Below are positions 6,497-13,274 of a DNA stretch of 21,418 bases, in pieces; positions within the stretch are counted from its first letter, which is position 1, and the number at the start of each line of letters is the position of its first letter. The translations under genes and the position numbers were made by a program. The notes under the pieces were generated by a model. It made no database searches. It was not told where the DNA came from and saw nothing but the letters and a program-made list of their open reading frames with translations. The DNA lies in assembly GCA_964344765.1 (NCBI GenBank), contig CAYFOM010000057.1, forward strand, positions 1-21,418, read 5' to 3'. The DNA is from JACNIZ01 sp964344765 (GTDB lineage Bacteria; Planctomycetota; UBA1135).

Positions 6497-8488
6497 ATGC
6501 GCACCTTTTTCCTACTCCTCATCCTGCTGTTTACAGCTGGCTCCGCCGCGGCGCAAAACACTTGGTACGTCGACCCGGTCAACGGCAGCAACAGCAACGA
6601 CGGCACCACGCCGGTCAATTCGTTCCTGTCGATCCGCCACGCACTGACCAACGTATCGCTGGCTTCCGGCGACACCATCCTGCTGGCCGGCGGGATTTAT
6701 GACCACGCAACCGGCACCAGCAGCAGCGGCAACAAAGACGAAACCTTTCCTATCGTCGTTCCTTCCGGAGTCAGCATTCGCGCCGGTAGCGCTTTTGATG
6801 CACCGGTGATCGATGGCGCAACTTCCGGCGGTTCGGCGCCGGTGTTGTTCGAGATTTCGGAAGACATCCTGACCACGACTTATTTGGATGGCTTGGAGCT
6901 GATCAACTGCGACGTCGCCATTTCAACCGACATCGTCGGTCAATCGCCGGCGGTCAACGGCTTGGTCATCGAAGAGTGCACCATTAGCAGCTATGCCGAC
7001 AACGGAATTTCGCTGCAACTCGTCGGCGGCAATGCCGATTTTGTCGTGATTCGCGATTGCGTGATTTCCGGCGGCACGACCAGTGACTTTGGAGTCATTC
7101 TTCAAACCGAAGGTACCAACCAAGTGTTGTCGGGCGGAATTGAAGACTGCACCATCACCGGTAACGTGCAGGGAATTTATGTCGGTGCGGGCGCCAATGG
7201 TTTGGTCGGCACCGGATTCAAAATTCTGCGCAATACCGTGACCGGCTTCAGCGGCATCGGCATCCGCACAGCGGCGCATACTTGGGAGAGTCAGTTCTCG
7301 GGAGTGATCCGCGGCAACACGGTGACCGGAGACGGCGTTTCGGGTACCGGTGACGTTTGCATTCAAGTCGAAGCTACGTTGAACGTGGCGGGTTTCTTGT
7401 GCACGAACAATGGTTTGGTTTCGTACAACGATTGCTCGTTGGGCGACGTCAACATCCGCTGCCAAGCAACGCCGATTAGTTCGTCGGGTGCGGTAATCAG
7501 CAATCAATTCGTCGGCAACCTGATTCGCAACGCGACCAACTACGGCATCCAACTTTCGTTGAACGGTGGCTTGGGCACCGGCATGGCGCCCGACTTCGGA
7601 ACCGGCACTGGCGTGGCCGGACGCAATACCTTCGACAACGCTTTTGCTTCGGCCGAAATTCAATTGGCTAGCGGCATGAGCAACTCGGTGACGTTGGTCG
7701 ATAACTTCTGGCCCGACGCCGGCTCGAACGCTCACGCCCGCGTCGATCTCAACGGCGGACCTTCGCCGACGATTAACTCCATCCTCGATGAGACTTTGGT
7801 CGGCGTACTCGACACCGCCGTCATCAAGCCCGAAGTTGGTCGCACCTTAACGATTACGTTGAGTGCCGGTCGCTTCGTCGTGCAAACCGACGAATTCGGA
7901 GTCGCCGATATCAACGCTGCCGCCGGCACCTTCGGTCAATACAAAGTGTTCTCGCTAACCGGAACTGCCGGCAGCACCGACATCGCACCGACCGAACTCA
8001 GCGGCGTGCTGACCGACGGCACCGCATTGTCCTTCGTCGTGCCCGCGCTGGATGCCGGCAACTACACCATTCACTTCACCAACCCCGGTTTCCAATCGCT
8101 GACGCCCATCGGTCTGCGGGTAACGTCGGGCAGTAGCGGCGGCGGTGGTGGCGGCGGCGGCGGAGGTGGTTGTGTGGTAGCAACGGCCGCCCACGGCGAC
8201 TACAACGCGCCGGAAGTGCGCATTTTGCGTCAATTCCGCGATCAATACTTGCTGCCGCATAACAACGGTCGCTCGGTGGTGCGCACTTACTACAAGCATG
8301 GCGAACCGGTTGCGACGTACATCGCCGAAAACGAGTGGGCGCGCAAAACCACGCGCACGGCACTAGCGCCGGTCACCGCGGTGGCATGGTCGCTGCTGAA
8401 TTGGAATACCGGTCAGCGCTTCTTAATGGCCGTCGTCCTGCTCGGTTTCTACTTCAAGCTAGCCTTCGGAACCCGACGCCTTCCTTAA
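6497..8488 (+). CDS. Secreted right-handed beta-helix protein with C-terminal CFI-box domain
   Basis: The 663-residue product has a signal peptide (hydrophobic residues 4-16, likely cut near SAAAQ). Next comes a DUF1565-type opening with YVDPVNGSNSNDGTTPVNSF and DTILLAGGIY. Repeating short strands follow (GLVIEECTISSYADNGISL, FVVIRDCVISGG, GIEDCTITGNVQGIYV, FKILRNTVTGFSGIGIRT), typical of a parallel beta-helix that binds or modifies polysaccharide. A run of 11 glycines (548-558) leads to CVVATAAHGDYNAPEVRILR, RFRD-like FRDQYLL, then ENEWARK. This matches the CFI-box-CTERM domain, with CVV in place of the usual CFI. The tail ends in a hydrophobic segment (FLMAVVLLGFYFKLAF) and TRRLP, so the C terminus probably sits in a membrane or acts as a sorting signal. 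No lyase or hydrolase active site is identifiable. AGGA at 6489-6492 is a weak ribosome site. It meets the convergent neighbour with a 4-base overlap. Confidence 0.88.
   Translation: MRTFFLLLILLFTAGSAAAQNTWYVDPVNGSNSNDGTTPVNSFLSIRHALTNVSLASGDTILLAGGIYDHATGTSSSGNKDETFPIVVPSGVSIRAGSAFDAPVIDGATSGGSAPVLFEISEDILTTTYLDGLELINCDVAISTDIVGQSPAVNGLVIEECTISSYADNGISLQLVGGNADFVVIRDCVISGGTTSDFGVILQTEGTNQVLSGGIEDCTITGNVQGIYVGAGANGLVGTGFKILRNTVTGFSGIGIRTAAHTWESQFSGVIRGNTVTGDGVSGTGDVCIQVEATLNVAGFLCTNNGLVSYNDCSLGDVNIRCQATPISSSGAVISNQFVGNLIRNATNYGIQLSLNGGLGTGMAPDFGTGTGVAGRNTFDNAFASAEIQLASGMSNSVTLVDNFWPDAGSNAHARVDLNGGPSPTINSILDETLVGVLDTAVIKPEVGRTLTITLSAGRFVVQTDEFGVADINAAAGTFGQYKVFSLTGTAGSTDIAPTELSGVLTDGTALSFVVPALDAGNYTIHFTNPGFQSLTPIGLRVTSGSSGGGGGGGGGGGCVVATAAHGDYNAPEVRILRQFRDQYLLPHNNGRSVVRTYYKHGEPVATYIAENEWARKTTRTALAPVTAVAWSLLNWNTGQRFLMAVVLLGFYFKLAFGTRRLP
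8138..8170 (+). repeat. GGN repeat encoding an 11-glycine linker
   Basis: Eleven consecutive glycine codons (mostly GGC and GGT, one GGA) join the beta-helix part to the CFI-box. Glycine runs immediately before the CFI-box cysteine are a known habit of that domain. The simple repeat may vary in length between strains by slippage. Confidence 0.9.
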
Positions 8489-9438
8489 GCGTCCATCCAT
8501 TGCAGGTCGACTACCAGCGGTTTGTGATTCGAACTTTTCGAGTCGGCAACGCGGCGGTCGACCACGCGCAACTCCGGCGCGACCAAACAGTGATCAATGG
8601 CGATTTGCAACAGCGGATTCCACCATAGATCAAACGGCCAAGTCGTCTGCAATCCGAAGCCGTTCATCGAGTTGATTGTGTTGGTCGATTCCAACAACCG
8701 CTTGAACGCCGGATCGGTCGGCACGGTATTCAGATCGCCGATCAATACGCTCGGTTCCGGATGGCCGGCGACGACATGGGATAACTGGAAGAAGTACTCG
8801 TTGCGGTGGCGCAAGCGGCGTGGCGAAAACGGTGCCGGTGGATGCATCGAGTGAATCGCCAATTCTCGTTCGGCGAAGCGTACTTTAAGATCCACCGAAG
8901 GTTCGTCGGTCCACTTGGAAACTTCGGCCGGCATCGTAAATTCAACATCCAATTTGGATAGAACCAAAAAGTCGCCCAAGTACTGCTTGCGATAAAGATC
9001 CGATTCAAACTCGGCGGCTTCAGCTTCGGTGACTTCTTGGAAGAAAGCCAAGTCCGGGTTGAACTCTTTTAACGCCCAGTGCATGTCGTCGGTCGAATGC
9101 ACATCGCGCCAGGTATTCCAATGCAGCAGCCGCAGCGTTGGGCTTTGGCCGGCATAAACCGGGTCGGGCGAAAAATAGGCGGGCAGATGGCTGGTTAAAA
9201 ATGCGGCGCAAAGTACGCACAGCGCTGTGGACACCTTGCGATGGAAATATGCATTGATTACAGCAAGGCTTAGAGCGGCGATTGCCATTTGCACGCGGAA
9301 CGGCGTCGCAATTTCAAACAGCCACAAGTGGGTTGGAATTGCGCAGATTAATGCGTACACAAGCAGCGCAGCCGTCACCACGGACAGTCGGGCAGTTGGC
9401 AGCTTCATTCCGGCGGAAGGATTCATATTCGATCCCAT
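8485..9438 (-). CDS. Endonuclease/exonuclease/phosphatase-family protein with N-terminal membrane helices
   Basis: The 317-residue protein starts with about three hydrophobic helices (roughly 19-36, 48-64, 70-86). A soluble domain of the endonuclease/exonuclease/phosphatase superfamily begins near residue 100. Superfamily motifs in order are LLHWNTW (Asn108), AFFQEV (Glu135, metal ligand), AIHSMHP, GDLNTVP (Asp235, Asn237) and IDHCLV (Asp282, His283). The last motif reads SSNHKPLV where SDHxP is usual, so the Asp that orients the catalytic histidine is Asn304. The layout resembles YafD-type proteins. The domain could cleave nucleic acid or a phosphodiester lipid; the sequence does not say which. 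ATG 9438 or ATG 9426 could start it; GGGA upstream of 9426 slightly favours the latter. It is last in a four-gene - strand run, 63 nt after its neighbour, and its TAA shares bases with the stop of the convergent gene. Confidence 0.85.
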   Translation of the reverse strand: MGSNMNPSAGMKLPTARLSVVTAALLVYALICAIPTHLWLFEIATPFRVQMAIAALSLAVINAYFHRKVSTALCVLCAAFLTSHLPAYFSPDPVYAGQSPTLRLLHWNTWRDVHSTDDMHWALKEFNPDLAFFQEVTEAEAAEFESDLYRKQYLGDFLVLSKLDVEFTMPAEVSKWTDEPSVDLKVRFAERELAIHSMHPPAPFSPRRLRHRNEYFFQLSHVVAGHPEPSVLIGDLNTVPTDPAFKRLLESTNTINSMNGFGLQTTWPFDLWWNPLLQIAIDHCLVAPELRVVDRRVADSKSSNHKPLVVDLQWMDA

Positions 9439-9501
9439 ACATATTCCCGCTCAGCCGAAATCTTTCCGACTTCTTCAAAAATCCGCCGCGATTTGCCTGC
9501 G

Positions 9502-10389
9502 TTAATTTAGCTGAATCGCCACCGGTCGGCCGTCTTCCAACGCCGGGTCGCCGTCGGGCAAGGTGACGGTCATCGCCAAGCGGTCGCCGGGCAACAGTTC
9601 GATGGTTTCTTCCAAGCGCGGATCCGGATCGGCCTGCGAATGACGATGCCATGCCACGTGCCACTTGCCGTGACGCAGCGGCGGCGAATGGAACTGGCCG
9701 TAGCCGTCCGGGCGCACGTCGATGCGTTGGTTACTCGCCAAATGGGTCAACCGCAACATGCCCATCGGCGATCGCGAACCGTCTAAGCCCTCGAAGAAGC
9801 CGACGACCTCCGCCGCGCGCTGCAGCTTAAGCCCAAACTTTTTGCCGTCGCCTGGGATTTCGACGGCCAGGGGCTCGGCGTCGTGGAAGCCATCGGCGCT
9901 AACTTCGATGCGATATTGCGCTCGAGGCAGGTGTCCGAGCGAGATTTTGCCCTGATGATCGGGCGTCATCACTGCCAGCGGCGGACGATCGGGCCGCGCG
10001 GCGCGGAATACCCGCACCTCGGCGTCGGTAATCGGATCGCCAGTGGTGTGATCGGTGATCTGCACCGTCATCGAGTGCAGTTCGGTGGCCTTCAACGACG
10101 AAACGTCGAGGCCGGATTTGTATTCGCCGCTCTTGGTCGTGCTTTCGGTATCGCGCTGGCTGCCGGAAGGGGATGAAAGTTGGTCAGTATTCGGTTGATT
10201 CGCAGCTTGTACGTCGGCGAGCTCGGCCTCCGCAGTGACGGTGGTTTGGCCGTCGCCTAGATCACGTAGATAGTTCTTGGTCTTCCCGGACGGAGCCTGC
10301 TCAGGCTCCCACAACACCGTTGCGAAGTAGATCAGGCTCAATATGCCTGTCGATAAGGTGAGGATGGTTTTGGGTCCGCGCCAGTTCAT
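9502..10389 (-). CDS. Membrane-anchored carboxypeptidase-regulatory-like domain protein
   Basis: This 295-residue protein has a short basic end (R4, K7), one membrane helix at about 9-27 (ILTLSTGILSLIYFATVLW), and a disordered polar linker at 30-100 rich in Q, S, T and D. Two beta-sandwich segments follow. The first, at about 106-190, has the clear carboxypeptidase-regulatory-like pattern: TGDPITDAEVRVFRA, DHQGKISLGHLPRAQYRIEV and SADGFHDAEPLAVEI. The second, at about 193-280, is weaker (RPDGYGQFHSPPLRHGKWHV). Topology should place the domains outside the cytoplasm. No catalytic residues are visible, so a binding or scaffold role is likely. The plan is the same as that of the gene at 2053, but in host-like GC. 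It sits 41 nt after the ygfZ-like gene with a hairpin between them. No Shine-Dalgarno is evident. Confidence 0.82.
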   Translation of the reverse strand: MNWRGPKTILTLSTGILSLIYFATVLWEPEQAPSGKTKNYLRDLGDGQTTVTAEAELADVQAANQPNTDQLSSPSGSQRDTESTTKSGEYKSGLDVSSLKATELHSMTVQITDHTTGDPITDAEVRVFRAARPDRPPLAVMTPDHQGKISLGHLPRAQYRIEVSADGFHDAEPLAVEIPGDGKKFGLKLQRAAEVVGFFEGLDGSRSPMGMLRLTHLASNQRIDVRPDGYGQFHSPPLRHGKWHVAWHRHSQADPDPRLEETIELLPGDRLAMTVTLPDGDPALEDGRPVAIQLN

Positions 10390-10412
10390 GGCAAAGGGGG
10401 GTAAGGAAGATG

Positions 10413-10431
10413 GGATCGGGGGATCCGATCC
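10413..10431 (-). terminator. Hairpin between the ygfZ-like gene and its downstream neighbour
   Basis: A perfect 7-bp inverted repeat, GGATCGG (10413-10419) and CCGATCC (10425-10431), with loop GGGAT, overlaps the stop codon of the ygfZ-like gene. No T-run follows on the - strand, so it is not a textbook intrinsic terminator. It may stabilise an mRNA end or reduce read-through. The assignment is weak. Confidence 0.3.
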
Positions 10432-11546
10432 TATCCACGCACCTTAACGGGCGGCTGGAAGCGGGTCATTACTTCTTCTGCATCAGAAGTTACACGCAAG
10501 ACTTCTTTTGCTTCCACCGTGCGCCGCTTGATGATGCCCAACCCTAGGCCTTGATCGCGCACCGGTGACCAAACCCACGACGTGACCACGCCAACGACTT
10601 TTTGATCTGCGTCATGCAAGTCCTTTCCTGCCAATGGTTTCGGCGGCCCATCGAACTCCAAGTGGCAAAGCTGGCGCGGCGCCGCCCCGTAAGTATCGAT
10701 TTTGGCGACGACCTCCTGACCGGTGTAACAGCCCTTGGTGAAGCTGGCGCGATGCCATTCACCACTGCCCGGCAGCGTATTGGCTTCAGCAAAGTCGGTT
10801 CCCCAGCGCGGCCGACGATTTTCCACGCGCACGATGTCCAAAACAACGAATCCGGCAGGTAAAGCGCCTTTTTCAAGCAGTTTTTGGGCGATTTCCTGAA
10901 CTGCAGCAGCGTCGCCATTTAGTTCTAAGCATGGCAAACCACGATCTGGTCGTTCGACCAACCGCAGGTCGCCCGGCACCGCTTCCGAGCCGAATTCCAT
11001 CGGTAGTGGGAAGGAATCCAGCCCGCATTTCTCCAGCGCCGACGCCGGCAATTTGGAGTCGGGAAATAGCTCGGCAACCAAATGACCCGCCTGCGGTCCG
11101 GCAATCAGCAAGCGCGCGCAATCAATCGCCCGCCACTCGGCTTTTTCGCCGAAGTGGAACATCTCCAACTTCTCCAGCACCACCTCGACGCGGCAGGCAG
11201 GCATGTCCATGAAGATCACCGGCGCACCGTCGACGTCTTCCAATCGGTAGAGCAGCAGATCGGCAATCCAATGGCCTTTGGGATCCAGCATCGCCGACCA
11301 CTGACCGCTTCCCGGCTCCAACTTGCTGACATCGCTGCTCAGCATGCGCTGCAAATAATCGACGATGTCGGCACCGGCGACGCGGATCAGCCCGCGGTCA
11401 CCGCCTTCGGCCAAAATGGTTCCGGTGCGAGCCGCTTCGTACTCGGCGGCGGCTCCGGCAAAACGCAGCGGCAGCTGCATGCCGTTTTCGCACAGAAAGT
11501 CCTCGGTCCAAGCCTCGAACAAGTCGGTCAGGGGGGTGCGTTTCAT
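10431..11546 (-). CDS. ygfZ: YgfZ/GcvT-domain folate-binding protein (iron-sulfur cluster maintenance)
   Basis: The product is a 371-residue cytoplasmic relative of the glycine-cleavage T protein. The decisive mark is KGCYTGQE at residues 271-278, the YgfZ signature with the conserved Cys273. The early RVAGADIVDYLQRMLSSDVSKL segment and the WSAMLDPKGHWIADLLLY segment fit the folate-binding GcvT fold. GLGLGIIKRR near the end matches the C-terminal barrel. YgfZ proteins use folate and help repair or assemble certain iron-sulfur enzymes; that role is family knowledge. True glycine-cleavage activity is unlikely because of the signature and the absence of gcvH or gcvP nearby. The start at 11546 has AGGGG only 2 nt upstream. 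It follows the methyltransferase gene by 19 nt and is probably on the same transcript. Confidence 0.9.
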   Translation of the reverse strand: MKRTPLTDLFEAWTEDFLCENGMQLPLRFAGAAAEYEAARTGTILAEGGDRGLIRVAGADIVDYLQRMLSSDVSKLEPGSGQWSAMLDPKGHWIADLLLYRLEDVDGAPVIFMDMPACRVEVVLEKLEMFHFGEKAEWRAIDCARLLIAGPQAGHLVAELFPDSKLPASALEKCGLDSFPLPMEFGSEAVPGDLRLVERPDRGLPCLELNGDAAAVQEIAQKLLEKGALPAGFVVLDIVRVENRRPRWGTDFAEANTLPGSGEWHRASFTKGCYTGQEVVAKIDTYGAAPRQLCHLEFDGPPKPLAGKDLHDADQKVVGVVTSWVWSPVRDQGLGLGIIKRRTVEAKEVLRVTSDAEEVMTRFQPPVKVRG

Positions 11547-11565
11547 TGCCCCTGCAAATTAGCAA

Positions 11566-12249
11566 TTACCGCGTCGCAACGATCAACATCTTGTCCGACA
11601 ACAACGGCGCTTTATGCACGTGGATCAAACGCCGCGGTCGCAGCCCGGCCGCTTCCAGCTCGCGCCGTATTTGACGGATCGGCGGATTCGCCGGCGCCAG
11701 CGGCAGCAATCCAAAGCGATGACGCAATCTTTTGCCCCAAACGCGCAAAGTGTGGCTGTGGCGATAATCGACAATTACGCCGTAGCGGCTAATGCGGCCT
11801 AATTCGCGCACGAACTCGATGCGCAATTCCGGATCACGCACCAAGTGCAAAAAGCGTATGCATACGGCGACGTCGATCGCTTGGTCGGCGAAGGGCAACT
11901 TGGCGGCGTCGGCAGCAAAGAATTGCATGTTCGCATTGGCAACGAAGGTCGCTTTGGCGCGAGCTTGCTGCAACATCTCCACCGCTAAATCCACTCCCCA
12001 ATAGCGCTCGAACTGGTCGCCAAGGAAGGTCGTAAAACGCCCGGTACCGCACGGCATATCCAAAACGCTGGTCAGCGGCGCGCCGCACAATTCGGTCAGC
12101 GTTTGCAAACCCAAATCGATCGCCCGCGCTTTACGCCGATCACGCTTTTGGCCGATGGCACCCGCCCAGCGCTGGTCATAACTGGCGGCGACATCGGCAT
12201 CGCGATAGCTTTCCAGCTTCGCTGGCCGGCGCGACGGGGGGGCGGACAT
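11566..12249 (-). CDS. Class I SAM-dependent methyltransferase
   Basis: The 227-residue protein has a Rossmann-type methyltransferase core. Motif I is VLDMPCGTGRF at 63-73, the acidic end of strand 2 is GVDLAVEML (Asp87), and the strand-4 region AADAAKLPFADQAIDVAVC is followed by FLHLVRD. These fit the Methyltransf_11/UbiE-like group. The substrate cannot be read from the sequence. The basic C-terminal part, RVWGKRLRHRFGL onward, could contact an anionic substrate. It leads the four-gene - strand block and diverges from nnrD. The ATG at 12249 has no Shine-Dalgarno but has CGTATCCT exactly 6 nt upstream, the same element that precedes nnrD. A leaderless transcript starting at the ATG is therefore possible. 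Confidence 0.88.
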   Translation of the reverse strand: MSAPPSRRPAKLESYRDADVAASYDQRWAGAIGQKRDRRKARAIDLGLQTLTELCGAPLTSVLDMPCGTGRFTTFLGDQFERYWGVDLAVEMLQQARAKATFVANANMQFFAADAAKLPFADQAIDVAVCIRFLHLVRDPELRIEFVRELGRISRYGVIVDYRHSHTLRVWGKRLRHRFGLLPLAPANPPIRQIRRELEAAGLRPRRLIHVHKAPLLSDKMLIVATR

Positions 12250-12344
12250 GGCAACAGGATACGGTCGTCTACGCGACCTGATTTCCGCTCATTCCTAAGC
12301 CGTTGGTCGGCCTGCAAACGCCAACGGTCGCGTATCCTACGCCC
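12250..12344. promoter_or_regulatory. Symmetric divergent regulatory region
   Basis: The 95 bp between two outward-facing ATGs contain nested inverted repeats. AGGATACG (12256-12263) mirrors CGTATCCT (12331-12338), and TACGCGACC (12270-12278) mirrors GGTCGCGTA (12326-12334). CCGTTGG (12300-12306) pairs with CCAACGG (12321-12327), and GGTCG (12263-12267) with CGACC (12274-12278). Read outward, each gene has CGTATCCT, 6 nt, then ATG. TATCCT fits a TANNNT -10 box at the distance expected for leaderless transcription, though no good -35 is visible. A dimeric regulator binding both halves would control blocks D and E together; this is inference. Confidence 0.5.
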
Positions 12345-13274
12345 ATGCCAAGCACAGGCCCCGACCTGCCGCCAATGCCGCCTCGACCGAGCCATGCGCA
12401 TAAGGGCTCGATGGGGCGAGCGTTGATCCTCGCTGGTTCACAAAACATGGCTGGAGCGGCGGTGCTGGCTGTAGGCGGAGCGCTGCGATGCGGCGCCGGA
12501 TACGCACAACTGGCTTGCCCGCCCGAAGTCGCCACGGCGGTGAACGCGCACTACCCCGAAGCGGTGTTGACGCTCTACCCGGCACCGCCCGACGCCACGA
12601 CTGCTGAGAACGCCGCCAGCGCGAAAGTTGAAACAGAAGGCACGCTCGCAACCATCCTCGCTGCCGCCGAACAAGCCGACGCCATCTGCATCGGCCCGGG
12701 TCTAGGGACCCACCCCGCCACCCAAGCTCTAACCGGCGAGCTATTGGCCCAACTTTCGGCCAAAAACGCGCAAATTCCGCTGATCGTCGATGCGGATGCA
12801 CTGAACCACATCGCCGCCGACCGCGTTTCCCTGGCTGCGTTGAATTTCTCCGCCCTCGTCACGACCCCTCACCCCGGGGAAGCCGCCCGCCTGCTGAATT
12901 GGAGCGGCGCGGCCGAGGTGCAAGAACAGCGCGCATCGGCGGTACGGGCGCTGGTTGCTCAAACCGGAGGCGTCGTTGTGCTCAAAGGCGAGGGCACGCT
13001 GGTCTCGTCGGCCGACTCCGGCCATTGGCGCAACACCTGCGGCAATCCCGGAATGGCAACTGCCGGCAGCGGCGACGTACTCAGCGGCATGCTCACCGCG
13101 CTACTGGCCCGCGGCATGGCTCCGTTCGACGCCGCCCGCCTTGCCGTTTTCCTTCACGGTCGTGCCGGCGATCTTGCCGCCGCCGAATTGGGTCAGGAAT
13201 CATTGATCGCGTCCGACCTGATCCGCTTCCTACCCGTCGCCATCCTCGAGCATTCCGCCGGCGAAACTTCGTAA
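12345..13274 (+). CDS. nnrD: ADP/ATP-dependent (S)-NAD(P)H-hydrate dehydratase (stand-alone)
   Basis: This enzyme repairs damaged, hydrated NADH and NADPH using a nucleotide. The 309-residue product is the YjeF C-terminal carbohydrate-kinase-like domain alone; the epimerase domain (NnrE) often fused in front is absent. Visible marks are HKGSMGRALILAGS (19-32), GALRCGAGYAQLA, IGPGLGT (116-122), VDADALN (148-154), TTPHPGEAARLL (173-184), VVLKGEGTLV and NPGMATAGSGDVLSGML (234-250) with the expected catalytic Asp244. ATG 12345 is chosen over TTG 12303, because the longer form would run through the symmetric repeat region. The N-terminal PSTGPDLPPMPPRPSHAHK stretch is short and proline-rich. It is the first of five tightly packed genes; its TAA overlaps the next ATG (TAATG). 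Confidence 0.95.
   Translation: MPSTGPDLPPMPPRPSHAHKGSMGRALILAGSQNMAGAAVLAVGGALRCGAGYAQLACPPEVATAVNAHYPEAVLTLYPAPPDATTAENAASAKVETEGTLATILAAAEQADAICIGPGLGTHPATQALTGELLAQLSAKNAQIPLIVDADALNHIAADRVSLAALNFSALVTTPHPGEAARLLNWSGAAEVQEQRASAVRALVAQTGGVVVLKGEGTLVSSADSGHWRNTCGNPGMATAGSGDVLSGMLTALLARGMAPFDAARLAVFLHGRAGDLAAAELGQESLIASDLIRFLPVAILEHSAGETS

Noticed and set aside
9475..9496. AAATC/GATTT stem with T-run between the two - strand genes
   Set aside because: The stem is only 5 bp and AT-rich, too weak to call a terminator; the genes are probably co-transcribed.
10431..11546. Reading the GcvT-like gene as aminomethyltransferase gcvT
   Set aside because: The KGCYTGQE signature is that of YgfZ, and no other glycine-cleavage gene is present.
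12899..13273. N-terminal extension of the helical-repeat gene
   Set aside because: It runs within nnrD in another frame, is arginine-rich and featureless, and would bury the signal peptide that begins at 13274.
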